Shown one piece after another: positions 41,842 to 49,918 of a DNA stretch of 64,000 nt. The translations under genes and the position numbers were made by a program. Each line of letters opens with the position of its first letter. Position 1 is the stretch's first letter. The notes under the pieces are model-generated. The model ran no database searches and was not told where the DNA came from. It saw only the letters and a program-made list of their open reading frames with translations. The DNA comes from Acidobacteriota bacterium (GTDB taxonomy: Bacteria > Acidobacteriota > Holophagae > Holophagales > Holophagaceae). The stretch is from assembly GCA_016195985.1 (NCBI GenBank), contig JACPYP010000022.1, positions 124,001-188,000 on the forward strand. Reading direction: 5' to 3'.

Positions 41842-42625
41842 GATGCACGCCCCGCTTGGCTTCCCGGATGAACGTCAGGAGGTAGGCCACCTCGGCGATC
41901 TGGCCCAGTTCTTTCTCCACCTGGGCCATGGCCTCGTCGCGCAACAACCCGGCGTGGAAGAGCAGGCGGTGGGCTTTCTTCAGCCCCTCGATCACCTCAA
42001 GGGAGAATCCCTTCCGTTGCAGGCCGATGTTGTTCACGCCGTAGCTCTTGGTGTCGCGGGCGCCGACCGTCTTCATGAAGGGCAGCACGTCCTGGGTGGC
42101 CACCGTGAACCCGCCCATGAAGGCGTGATCGCCCACCCGGCAGAACTGGTGGACGGCGGAGAAGGCTCCGATGTTGCAGCCGTCGCCCACTTCCACATGA
42201 CCCGCCAGGGTGGCCGAGTTGGCGAAGATGTTCTTGCTGCCCACATGGCAGTCATGGGCGACGTGGGAACCCGTCATCATGAAGTTGTCGTCGGCCACGG
42301 TGGTCAGCCCGCCGCCGCCTTCGGTGCCCCGGTGCAGGGTGCAGCCTTCACGGATCACGTTGCGGTGGCCCACCTGCAGGCGCGTGGGCGCCCCCTTGAA
42401 CTTGAGGTCCTGGGGCCCCATGCCCAGCGTGGCGTGCGGATAGATGTCGTTGTCCTCGCCCAGCTCCGTGTGGGGGCCGATGACCACGTGGCTCCGCAGC
42501 AGCGTGCGGGCCCCGATGACGGCATTGCCTTCGATGACGCAGAAGGGTCCCACTACCACGCCTTCGCCCAGGCGGGCTTCCGGGCTGACCACGCTGCTCG
42601 GATGAATCTGCGCGCCCATGGTCAT
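41834..42625 (-). CDS. lpxA: UDP-N-acetylglucosamine O-acyltransferase
   Basis: A 263-residue trimeric enzyme that adds the first acyl chain in lipid A synthesis. The left-handed beta-helix hexapeptide repeats run from IHPSSVVSPEARLGEGVVVG, with the catalytic His region in SHVAHDCHVGSKNIFANSAT and a helical C-terminus (NNIGLQRKGFSLEVIEGLKK). Shows that the organism makes lipid A. lpxD and lpxB are not in the window. It overlaps fabZ by four bases (ATGA). Confidence 0.96.
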   Translation of the reverse strand: MTMGAQIHPSSVVSPEARLGEGVVVGPFCVIEGNAVIGARTLLRSHVVIGPHTELGEDNDIYPHATLGMGPQDLKFKGAPTRLQVGHRNVIREGCTLHRGTEGGGGLTTVADDNFMMTGSHVAHDCHVGSKNIFANSATLAGHVEVGDGCNIGAFSAVHQFCRVGDHAFMGGFTVATQDVLPFMKTVGARDTKSYGVNNIGLQRKGFSLEVIEGLKKAHRLLFHAGLLRDEAMAQVEKELGQIAEVAYLLTFIREAKRGVHRG

Positions 42626-43086
42626 TCCCCTTCCGCCAGGTCCATCAGCATGGACATGAATTCCGCCTCGGCGACCTTCTGGCCGCCCACGAAGGCCTCG
42701 CCCCGCATTTTGCAGATGCGGCCCTTGAACTGGATCACCTTCACTTCCATGACCAGCTGATCACCCGGAAGCACCGGTTTCCTGAACTTCACGCCGTCGA
42801 TGCCCATGAAGTAGATGACCTTCCGGGCCCGGTCCTCGTACTCCTGCATGAGGAGGCAGCCACCGGTCTGGGCCATGGCCTCCACGATGTAGACGCCGGG
42901 GAAGACCGGCCGGCTGGGGAAGTGTCCCTGGAAGATCTCTTCGTTGAAGCTGATGTTCTTCAGGCCCCGGATCCATTCCTTGCGCTCATAATCGAGGATC
43001 CGGTCCACCAACAGGATGGGGTAGCGGTGCGGCAGCAGGTCCATGATCCCCTGCAGGTCGATGGTGCGTGGCTCGCGTTCAGACAT
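42622..43086 (-). CDS. fabZ: 3-hydroxyacyl-[ACP] dehydratase FabZ
   Basis: A 154-residue hot-dog enzyme of fatty acid synthesis. Catalytic His is in NEEIFQGHFPSRPVFPGVYI and catalytic Glu in VEAMAQTGG; the opening LLPHRYPILLVDRILDYE is typical. ATG 43086 is preferred to GTG 43092 for spacing from GGAG. It leads fabZ-lpxA-era, an arrangement that ties fatty acid and lipid A synthesis together. Confidence 0.96.
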   Translation of the reverse strand: MSEREPRTIDLQGIMDLLPHRYPILLVDRILDYERKEWIRGLKNISFNEEIFQGHFPSRPVFPGVYIVEAMAQTGGCLLMQEYEDRARKVIYFMGIDGVKFRKPVLPGDQLVMEVKVIQFKGRICKMRGEAFVGGQKVAEAEFMSMLMDLAEGE

Positions 43087-43159
43087 GGGCACTCCAATCC
43101 TCTAGCCTAACCCGTCCAGCTTCCATCCTCCACCCTCGGGCCCCAAGCCAGCTCCCCGG

Positions 43160-44905
43160 TCAGGTCCTGGGCACGGTCCGCTCGAAAATCCTGGCCTCGA
43201 TGAACAGGTCCAGCAGGGGCCGGTCGATGGCCCCGTCCCGGGCCTCCTCCTCCAGGATGGACAGGCTGCGGTCCAGGGGCACGGCGCCCTTGTAGGGACG
43301 GTCCCGGGCCGTGAGGGCGTCGAACACATCGGCGATGGCCATGGCCCGGCTCTGCACCGGGATCTCCTGGGCCCCCAGGCGGCGGGGGTACCCCTTCCCG
43401 CTCAGGCGCTCGTGGTGGGCATAGGCGATCTCGGGCACCCCGGCCAGGTCCCGGGTCCAGGGAATGCGCTCCAGGAACCGGAAGGTGTGGGTGACGTGGC
43501 TTTCGATCTCGAGGCGCTCGGCCTCGGAGAGGCTGCCCTTGCGGATCCGCAGCCGGGCCATGTCCTCGGGTGCCACGAGCCCCCGCCGCTCTCCGGACCA
43601 ATGGGTGAAGGTCAGCTCCTCCACGAGCCCCAGGCCTTCGGCCACGCCCTGGGCCATCACCGTGGGTTCGTTGCTCTGGCGGATGAGCTGCATGAGGCGT
43701 TCGGTTTCGGCCTGCCGGTCCACGAGGATTTGGTCCCAGCGGGCCCGGTCGAAGGACTCCCCGCCTTTCCAGGCCTGGGACAGCTCTTCGAGGGCCCGTT
43801 CCAGCTCCCGCTGCCGAAGACGCTGAAGGATGATTTCCAGCTGGCTGGGCTCCAGTTTCTTGGCCTTCACCAGCACCTGCTCCCGCACGCCCACCTTGCC
43901 GAAATCGTGCAGCAGGCTGGCGTAGCGGATCTCGCGCAGCTGCCTGTCCGTAAAGAGCAGATCACCGTAGGCGCCGTTGGGCGTGGCGTTGACAGCCTCG
44001 GCCAGGCCCACGGTCAGGTCGGCCACCCGGCCCGAGTGGCCGCTGGTGACGGGATCGCGCGCCTCGATGGCCGTCACGGAGGCCGCCACGAAGCCCTCGA
44101 AGAGCAGCTCGATCTCCCCGCGCAGCTGGGCGTTCCGCACGGCCACGGCCGCCTGCCCTGCCAGGCTCTGGGCCAGGCGCTCATCCTCGGCGGAGAAAGT
44201 CCCGATGCCCCCGGCATCCTCCTCCATCCGGTTGAGGAGCTGCAGGATGCCCAGCACCTCGCCCTCGGTATCCTGCATGGGCACCACCAGCACCGAGGTG
44301 GTGCGGTAACCCGCCTGCCGGTCGAAGCTGTCGTTGAAAGTGAACGGCGAATCCTCCGGGATCCGGTAGACATCCTCGATGTTCAGGCACTGGCCCGTGA
44401 GGGCCGCGAACCCCGCCAGGGTCCGCAGGGACACGGGCATGGTCACGCGGTGGAAGGGCAGCTTCACCTTGGCGTTCTGGGTGTGGGCGAACAGCATCTC
44501 CCGCCTGGGGGCCTCGCCGCTCAGCAGGTAGATGGAGCCCGCCTCGGCCTGGAGCAGTTCCCGCGCCTGGGTGAGGATGAGATCCATGAGGCGGTCGAGG
44601 TTCTGTTCCGAGGCCAGGGCCCGGCCCACCTCGTGGAGCCGCTCCATGGAACGGCGGTCCTTGAACCGCTCCCATCCGGCCCTCACCAGGGCCAGGGCGG
44701 CCTCCGCCCCCGTCCAGACGGAGCAGGAAGCGAAGTGTCCCTCCCCCTCCAGCCCCACCACCACGTCCGCAGGCGCGGCATCCTGGAACGCTAGGGCGCG
44801 CTGCATCTCCCCGGCCACCTGGGCTTGGAGGGTGTTACGGTGCTCTGGGGGGATGGCGACAGTGAATCGCAAGAGGGAAGCGGGCTCCAGGAATCCGAAC
44901 GTCAA
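43160..44905 (-). CDS. GAF plus HD-GYP domain protein
   Basis: A protein of up to 581 residues with a GAF domain (about 95-260; LDRLMDLILTQARELLQAEA ... LGILQLLNRMEE) and an HD-GYP domain, a class that degrades cyclic di-GMP. Metal motif LLHDFGKVGVREQ is at about 330 and HHERLSGKGYPRR at about 498, with AMAIADVFDALTA after it. The Asp of the usual HHExxDGxGYP is Ser. About 110 extra residues separate the HD and HHE motifs. The listed start is TTG 44905, which overlaps divergent rlmD; an internal TTG near 44872 or GTG near 44818 may be the real one. Confidence 0.85.
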   Translation of the reverse strand: MTFGFLEPASLLRFTVAIPPEHRNTLQAQVAGEMQRALAFQDAAPADVVVGLEGEGHFASCSVWTGAEAALALVRAGWERFKDRRSMERLHEVGRALASEQNLDRLMDLILTQARELLQAEAGSIYLLSGEAPRREMLFAHTQNAKVKLPFHRVTMPVSLRTLAGFAALTGQCLNIEDVYRIPEDSPFTFNDSFDRQAGYRTTSVLVVPMQDTEGEVLGILQLLNRMEEDAGGIGTFSAEDERLAQSLAGQAAVAVRNAQLRGEIELLFEGFVAASVTAIEARDPVTSGHSGRVADLTVGLAEAVNATPNGAYGDLLFTDRQLREIRYASLLHDFGKVGVREQVLVKAKKLEPSQLEIILQRLRQRELERALEELSQAWKGGESFDRARWDQILVDRQAETERLMQLIRQSNEPTVMAQGVAEGLGLVEELTFTHWSGERRGLVAPEDMARLRIRKGSLSEAERLEIESHVTHTFRFLERIPWTRDLAGVPEIAYAHHERLSGKGYPRRLGAQEIPVQSRAMAIADVFDALTARDRPYKGAVPLDRSLSILEEEARDGAIDRPLLDLFIEARIFERTVPRT

Positions 44906-46133
44906 GGCAAGGCCAGCTTATCGGAATTCCCCCGCGCAGACGGAAAGCTGGAAGGGAGTCGTCGAAAGGCTTGCCTGGGGCGGCAAGGGCGTGGGCCGCT
45001 CCGAGGATGGCCGCCTCCTGCTGCTGGAGGCGCCCCTCGCCCTGTTTCCTGGTGAAGTCGTGGAAGCCACCGTCATCTGGAAAGCCCGCCATGGCGAGGG
45101 CCGGGTGTCGCGCTGGGTCACCCGGGATGCCAAACGGGGACAGTCCGCCTGCCCTGTGGCCGGGACCTGCGGCGGCTGCGACCTTTGGGAAGCGGGCCGC
45201 CACACCGCGGCCCTCAAGCATCAGATGGTCAGTGATCTGCTCAGGCGCCAACTGGGCGAAGAGGTGCCCTGGACCTGGCATCCTGCGCCGGAAACGGCCC
45301 GCCGCCATCGCATCCAGTTGCATTGGGACGGCGCGGCCCTGGGCTTTTTCCGCCGCCACAGCCACGCCCTGGTGCCGGTCACCGGATGCCCCGCGGCGGC
45401 GGACCCCCTGTCCGCGGCCATCCCACGCCTCCAGGCCGCCCTCGAGGGCCAGGTTCTGCCGGGCCGGTCCGGGCGCTGGGAACTGTCCACAGGGACCCCG
45501 GCCGACCTGGTCTGGGCCACCGATGAGCGCGGGCGCACCTGGATGCTGGAGCCCGACGGCTGGCACCGCAGCGAGGAACCCATCCGCCACTGCCTGGGAG
45601 GGGCCACGCTCTGCCACGAACCCGGCGCCTTCTTCCAGGTGAGCCCGCCCTGGGCGGCCGAGGCCTTCGGCGGCCTGCTGGACACCTGGGATGTGAAGGG
45701 CGCCACCCTCTTCGACCTCTATGGGGGCGTGGGCCTCTTCTCGGCCCTGCTGGGAGGACGCTTCCAGCACCGCATCCTCGTGGAATCCGGGGAGGCCGCC
45801 GTGGCCTGGGCCCGCCGGAACCTGGAAGCCGCCGGGCTGAAGGCGGAATGCCTGGTGGCCGACGTGGCCGCCTGGGTGCCCGAGCAACTGGGCCAGGCGG
45901 CGGACGTCATCCTCCTGGATCCGCCCCGGGCCGGGCTGGAACCCGCCCTCTGCGACCGCCTCCTCAGCGCCGGGGCGGGCACCCTGGTGCTGGTGGGCTG
46001 TGATGGCGCCGCCTTCTGCCGGGACTTGAAACGCCTGACCCCGGCCTGGTCTCTGAATCAGTTGGCGGTCCTTGACCTCTTCCCCCTCACCACCCACGTG
46101 GAATGCGTGGCCCTGCTGACCAGGCGCTCATGA
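44853..46133 (+). CDS. rlmD: TrmA/RlmD-family rRNA (uracil-5)-methyltransferase
   Basis: A 426-residue SAM-dependent RNA methyltransferase. It has a TRAM domain (WKGVVERLAWGGKGVGRSED), a 4Fe-4S motif (CPVAGTCGGCDLW), SAM motif I TLFDLYGGVGLFSALLG and motif IV VILLDPPRAGLEP. The nucleophilic Cys is in LVLVGCDGAAFCRDL, where YVSCNP is more usual, and the C-terminal motif is DLFPLTTHVECVALL. ATG 44853 or GTG 44862 are the only upstream starts. 23S U1939 versus U747 specificity is not resolved. Coupled to speD by ATGA overlap. Confidence 0.9.
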   Translation: MATVNRKREAGSRNPNVKARPAYRNSPAQTESWKGVVERLAWGGKGVGRSEDGRLLLLEAPLALFPGEVVEATVIWKARHGEGRVSRWVTRDAKRGQSACPVAGTCGGCDLWEAGRHTAALKHQMVSDLLRRQLGEEVPWTWHPAPETARRHRIQLHWDGAALGFFRRHSHALVPVTGCPAAADPLSAAIPRLQAALEGQVLPGRSGRWELSTGTPADLVWATDERGRTWMLEPDGWHRSEEPIRHCLGGATLCHEPGAFFQVSPPWAAEAFGGLLDTWDVKGATLFDLYGGVGLFSALLGGRFQHRILVESGEAAVAWARRNLEAAGLKAECLVADVAAWVPEQLGQAADVILLDPPRAGLEPALCDRLLSAGAGTLVLVGCDGAAFCRDLKRLTPAWSLNQLAVLDLFPLTTHVECVALLTRRS

Positions 46134-46489
46134 CCGCCCTGGGACGCCACCTGCTGGCGGAGTTCACCGGCTGCGACGCCACGGCTCTGGCAGATCTCGG
46201 CCTCGTCACCGGCGCCATGCTGCGGGCCGCCGAGGCCTCCGGCGCCACCGTGGTGACCCACAGCTTCCACCACTTCAGCCCCTACGGCGTCAGCGGCGCC
46301 GTGATCATCGCCGAAAGCCACCTGGCCATCCACACCTGGCCCGAACACCGCTTCGCGGCGGTGGATTTCTTCACCTGCGGCGAGGTGGACATGGAGCGCG
46401 GCCTCGCCGTGCTGAAGCACGCCCTGGGCGCCGAAGGGGAAACCCGCCTGGCCCTGGAGCGGGGCCCCTTGAGACCCATCACGGCCTGA
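46130..46489 (+). CDS. speD: S-adenosylmethionine decarboxylase proenzyme
   Basis: A 119-residue prokaryotic class SpeD, which self-cleaves to form a pyruvoyl enzyme providing aminopropyl groups for spermidine. The cleavage-site motif is in AESHLAIHTWPEHRFAAVD, with Ser as the pyruvoyl precursor, and the catalytic Cys is in VDFFTCGEVD. Start at 46130 gives an ATGA overlap with rlmD. It is convergent with the first MGMT-like gene, the two overlapping by 11 bases. speE is not in the window. Confidence 0.93.
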   Translation: MTALGRHLLAEFTGCDATALADLGLVTGAMLRAAEASGATVVTHSFHHFSPYGVSGAVIIAESHLAIHTWPEHRFAAVDFFTCGEVDMERGLAVLKHALGAEGETRLALERGPLRPITA

Positions 46490-46982
46490 GGGCGCCCTCC
46501 AGCCGCAGCAACTGCTCCTTCCGGGCCAGCCCGCCGGCATAGCCCGTGAGCATGCCGTTGGCGCCGATCACCCGGTGACAGGGCACCAGGATGGACACCG
46601 GGTTGGCGCCGTTGGCGCGGCCCACGGCGCGGCTCAGGTTGCGGTCGCCCAAGTCCACGGCCAACTGCCCATACCAGCGGGTCTCACCGAAAGGGATGCG
46701 CTGCAGGGCCTCCCAGACCCGCTGCTCGAAGGGGCTGCCGTGAAGGCGGAAGGGCACGTCGAAGGCCTTCCGCCGTCCCGCCGCGTAGGCTTCCAGCTGC
46801 TCCTTCAGGCGCGCCACCGCCCGCGCGCCAGGCCCTGCCACCGGCCCCAGGCGAGCCACCTTGGCCATCAGCGAGTCCCTGAATTCGTGATCGGCGAAGC
46901 CCAGGTAGATGACCGCCTCTTCGGCATCGAAGGCCGCCTGGATGGGCCCCAGGGAGGTGTCGAAGGTGTGGATGCCGTTCAT
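46479..46982 (-). CDS. ogt: Methylated-DNA-[protein]-cysteine methyltransferase
   Basis: A 167-residue suicide repair protein removing alkyl groups from O6-alkylguanine. The acceptor Cys is in SILVPCHRVIGANG; the helix-turn-helix with RVWEALQRIPFGETRWYGQLA and RAVGRANGANP is complete. Its ATG overlaps the stop of the Ada-AlkA fusion (ATGA), so the two repair activities are co-expressed. Confidence 0.95.
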   Translation of the reverse strand: MNGIHTFDTSLGPIQAAFDAEEAVIYLGFADHEFRDSLMAKVARLGPVAGPGARAVARLKEQLEAYAAGRRKAFDVPFRLHGSPFEQRVWEALQRIPFGETRWYGQLAVDLGDRNLSRAVGRANGANPVSILVPCHRVIGANGMLTGYAGGLARKEQLLRLEGALRP

Positions 46983-48394
46983 GCGGGGGTCCCTTTCAGG
47001 CTGGCCCAGAGGTGGAAGGTGGCCAAGCTGCGGTGGGGCGCGAAGGCCGTCATCAAGCGCTGGGTTTCTTCGGCGCCGGGACGGGTTTCCAGGCGGAACC
47101 AGCGCTGCAAGGCGAGCGTGAGCCCCGCGTCGCCCACGGGCACGCAGTCCCGGAAGCCCAGGCCCCGCATCAGCACGTACTGGGCGGTCCAGGGGCCGCA
47201 GCCCCGCAGGGACTGCAGGGCCCTGGCGGCCCCGGTGGCCGTGGCGAGGTCCTCCAGGCGCAGGCGACCGCTGGCGGCCTCGCTCGCGGCATGGAGCAGG
47301 TACTCGGCCTTGCGCTTGGAGAAGCGCAGGGCCTGGAGGTCCTCCACCTTCAGGACCGCCAGGCGGCGGGCATCGGGATGGGCGATGAGATCTTTCCCCG
47401 CTGGGACTCCCGCCAGGCGGATGAGGTCCCGGCGCAGGGCGTAGGCGAAGGAAAGGTTCACCTGCTGGCCCAGGATGGCCCATACCAGCGCCTCGAAGGG
47501 ATCCAGCGTGAACAGCACCCGCAACCCCTCGCGCCCATGCGCCAACCTGGGATGGGCAGCCTCGAAGCCCGAAGGGTCCCCCGTCCAGCCCAGCAGCCGC
47601 AGGGCGGCCCCGTGAGCCTTGGCCATGGCTGTCGCACCGGAGGACCCGACCAGGCTCACCTCCACCCCGGTTTCGCCGAAGGCGAGGCTGAGCACCGAGG
47701 GGCGGCCATCGAAAAGAAAGGCTTTGCGAAGCGTCCGGCCATCCACCCGCTCGGAAACGCTCAGGGGATCCCGTCCGTGGAAGGCCAGCACATCCCTCAC
47801 CCTGAGGCCTTCGGGCATGGGCAGTGCGAACCGATCCGCGCCGAGCATGGACCGATAGGCTCCCGGGCTCAGGCCCGTCTGGCGGCGGAAGGCCTCGTGG
47901 AACCCCGAGGCGCTTTCATAGCCGCATCGGAAAGCCAGGTCCGACAGATCCGTCCCCCCCGCCGCCAAGAGGACGCAGGCCTTCTGGATGCGCACCCTCT
48001 GGAGGAAGGCCGCGGGCTGGAGGTGGACATGGTCGCGGAACAAGTCCTTCAGCTTGGTGGCGCCCACGCCCGTGCTTTCGGCCAGGGCCTCCACCTCGGG
48101 AAAGGCCGCCGGATCCTCTGCCGCCTGAGCCAGCGTGGTTTCAAGCCGCATCAGACCCGCATCCTCACCCCGGTAGAAAGCATCCGGCCTGCATCGCTTG
48201 CAGGGCCTGAGCCCCGCCGCCAGGGCCGCCGCCTCATCCTCGAAGAAGCGGACATTGACGGCCAGGGGTTTCCTCGCTGTGCAGGAAGGCAGGCAGTAGA
48301 TCCCCGTGGTGAGGACCCCTGTCAGAACCCGGCCGTTGAAGGTCGCGTCCTTCGCCAGAATCCGTTCGTAGAGGTGCTCATCCGACCAGCGCAT
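46979..48394 (-). CDS. Ada N-terminal/AraC HTH/AlkA glycosylase fusion
   Basis: A 471-residue repair protein. Residues 1-75 form an Ada-type zinc methylphosphotriester domain with the four Cys in GIYCLPSCTARKP and RPCKRCRPD. Residues about 85-185 form an AraC-type helix-turn-helix (LSDLAFRCGYESASGFHEAF). Residues about 190-470 form an AlkA DNA glycosylase with AlkA_N-like strands, the HhH motif ALQSLRGCGPWTAQYVLMRG and the catalytic Asp region CVPVGDAGL. It can sense methylated phosphate, activate genes and excise alkylated bases. Likely controls this repair block itself. Confidence 0.93.
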   Translation of the reverse strand: MRWSDEHLYERILAKDATFNGRVLTGVLTTGIYCLPSCTARKPLAVNVRFFEDEAAALAAGLRPCKRCRPDAFYRGEDAGLMRLETTLAQAAEDPAAFPEVEALAESTGVGATKLKDLFRDHVHLQPAAFLQRVRIQKACVLLAAGGTDLSDLAFRCGYESASGFHEAFRRQTGLSPGAYRSMLGADRFALPMPEGLRVRDVLAFHGRDPLSVSERVDGRTLRKAFLFDGRPSVLSLAFGETGVEVSLVGSSGATAMAKAHGAALRLLGWTGDPSGFEAAHPRLAHGREGLRVLFTLDPFEALVWAILGQQVNLSFAYALRRDLIRLAGVPAGKDLIAHPDARRLAVLKVEDLQALRFSKRKAEYLLHAASEAASGRLRLEDLATATGAARALQSLRGCGPWTAQYVLMRGLGFRDCVPVGDAGLTLALQRWFRLETRPGAEETQRLMTAFAPHRSLATFHLWASLKGTPA

Positions 48395-48467
48395 GCCCCC
48401 ATGCTAGGAGCCTGCGGGAGGGATGTCCTCCGAAGGGCGCCGCTGGAATTTTGGCGCTCGGAAAAGA

Positions 48468-48562
48468 CTGGAACACGAAGGACACGGAGAAAACCCTGAG
48501 GGGTGGAATGGGCGAAAGGCGTTGAAGGATCAAGCCCTTCCCCGTGACCCTCTGTGTTCCAG
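48468..48562. repeat. Inverted repeat upstream of the Ada-AlkA gene
   Basis: The left arm CTGGAACACGAAGGACACGG and right arm CCGTGACCCTCTGTGTTCCAG pair over about 20 bases with a few mismatches. The centre (about 55 bases) has no clear pairing. The arms belong to the same type as 5193-5293 and 57868-57905. It lies in the 180-base gap between the Ada-AlkA gene and the second MGMT-like gene. Confidence 0.65.
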
Positions 48563-48574
48563 CTTTTGAAGCTC

Positions 48575-49099
48575 TTACTCCCATTCCAGCGGAAGCCGCG
48601 GCTGAGGGGGCGCCTTGGGGAGCACGCCTTCCAGGCGGAGCAGGAACTCCTTCATGTCCAAACCGCCGCCGTAACCCACCAGGGAGCCGTCCGAACCGAT
48701 GACGCGATGGCAGGGGATGAGGATGGAGATGGGATTGGCCCCGTTGGCCCGGGCCGCGGCACGGATGCAGTGCTCGTCGCCCAGCCGCCGCGCCAGTTCC
48801 AGGTAAGAGATGGCCTGGCCGTAGGGAATCTTCTGGAGTTCCTTCCAGACCCGGCGCTGGAACTCCGTGCCTTCAGCCTCGAAGGGGATGTTGAAGTTCC
48901 TCAGATTCCCCGAGAAATAGGCCTCCAGCTGACGCTTCAGGAAGGGCAGGCTCCTGGGGACGGGGCCCGCAGCGAGGGGAGGCCTGGCCCCATGGAACCG
49001 GATGAGCTGGACCAGTTTCCCTTCAAGATTGAATTCGGCGCCCAGGTCCCCGGTGGGCGACTCGATCAGATGAAAGACTCCAGGCATGCCCATCAGCAT
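48575..49099 (-). CDS. Methylated-DNA-[protein]-cysteine methyltransferase, second copy
   Basis: A 174-residue MGMT-fold protein with the intact acceptor motif SILIPCHRVIGSDGSLVGYG and RVWKELQKIPYGQAISYLEL. It is clearly diverged from the copy at 46479-46982 (different N-terminal domain and a C-terminal Pro-rich tail), so it is not a recent duplicate. ATG 49099 has GAGG seven bases upstream. It follows the Ser-variant paralogue on the same strand with a 45-base gap. Confidence 0.94.
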   Translation of the reverse strand: MLMGMPGVFHLIESPTGDLGAEFNLEGKLVQLIRFHGARPPLAAGPVPRSLPFLKRQLEAYFSGNLRNFNIPFEAEGTEFQRRVWKELQKIPYGQAISYLELARRLGDEHCIRAAARANGANPISILIPCHRVIGSDGSLVGYGGGLDMKEFLLRLEGVLPKAPPQPRLPLEWE

Positions 49100-49144
49100 G
49101 TCAGAACCTCAGGGTTTTTGCGTGGGCGCCTCAGAAGCATCCAT

Positions 49145-49609
49145 TCATGGTTTCCGCCACCCCAGGCCAGATTCCAGATCCCGGAGGGCCCTGGGCAGGG
49201 GGCCGTCCCCCGGCAGGATCACCCGGTGGGAAGGGATCAGCAGGGTGATGGGATTGGCCGCGCAGGCCATGACGATCAAGTCCTCGTCCAGGCCCAGCCA
49301 GGCCGCCAGGTCAGCGGGCCGGCGAGTCTGGCCATAGGGGATGGCCCGCATGGCCTCCCACACCAACAGCTCATGGGGCCTTCCCCGGGGATCCAGGGGC
49401 ACGGTGAAGGTGCGCAGGGTGCCATGGAGGTAGGCCTCCACCTGCTTGTCCAGGAAACGTTTGGCCTCCCGCTGCTCCCGAGGCGGCAGGGGGCTGGTCT
49501 GGCGCGGGTCGAAGGCCGCCAGCACCAGTTCCGACAGCCTGCCCCGGCCGTCGAAGGCGGCGCGCATGAGTCCCATGGGGGTGTTCAGCTCGTAGTGCCA
49601 GAGGAGCAT
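49145..49609 (-). CDS. MGMT-fold alkyltransferase-like protein, Cys to Ser
   Basis: A 154-residue homologue of O6-alkylguanine methyltransferases in which the acceptor motif is TLLIPSHRVILPGD: the reactive Cys is Ser (codon TCC). Alkyltransferase-like proteins with a replaced Cys bind alkylated DNA and recruit nucleotide excision repair in other organisms. The helix-turn-helix segment LLVWEAMRAIPYGQTRRPADL and the N-terminal domain are preserved, and the asparagine-like hinge is NPITLL. Start at 49609 begins the domain; upstream in-frame codons belong to the neighbouring repeat element. Confidence 0.85.
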   Translation of the reverse strand: MLLWHYELNTPMGLMRAAFDGRGRLSELVLAAFDPRQTSPLPPREQREAKRFLDKQVEAYLHGTLRTFTVPLDPRGRPHELLVWEAMRAIPYGQTRRPADLAAWLGLDEDLIVMACAANPITLLIPSHRVILPGDGPLPRALRDLESGLGWRKP

Positions 49610-49635
49610 GAGGGAATCATCGCATGGACTCGCCC

Positions 49636-49907
49636 AGGGCCTGTTTTCAAAGTGGATGCGAGCCGCGACGCCGTCCAGCCGCGCGCATGGCGAGGCGGAG
49701 GCCGAAGGGCGATGCGGGACATCGTTCGAGGCCGCCAACGCAGCCAGGGGTGCGGCTGGGCGACGTCCCGGAGGGCAAAGGGCGGCGCCCAGCGCGATGC
49801 TGCGTCAAGCTCCTCGTCGATAGTCCCGCTATCGCCTTCGTCGCTTTCCTGGCCTCGCTTGGGCGGCGCCCTTTGCGCGGCCACATCCCACTTTGAAAAC
49901 AGGCCCT
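49636..49907. mobile_element. 272-bp element with 20-bp terminal inverted repeats (MITE-like)
   Basis: AGGGCCTGTTTTCAAAGTGG (49636-49655) and its exact complement (49888-49907) bound the element. A second nested inverted pair sits inside (GCAAAGGGCGGCGCCCA and TGGGCGGCGCCCTTTGC, one mismatch), as does a small GATAG-CGGGA-CTATC hairpin. No complete credible gene is inside, and no convincing target-site duplication is seen. It fills nearly all of the 309-base gap between the Ser-variant MGMT gene and mqnA, ending only 11 bases before the mqnA start codon. Confidence 0.75.
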
Positions 49908-49918
49908 AGACTGGTGTC

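Noticed and set aside
49636-49907. Short open frames inside the inverted-repeat element
   Set aside because: They are short, overlap on several frames, lack ribosome-binding sites and depend on the repeat's GC skew. One only extends the Ser-variant MGMT gene upstream.
49627-49912. GACT near both ends of the inverted-repeat element as a target duplication
   Set aside because: The four bases are at unequal distances from the two ends, so they are probably chance.
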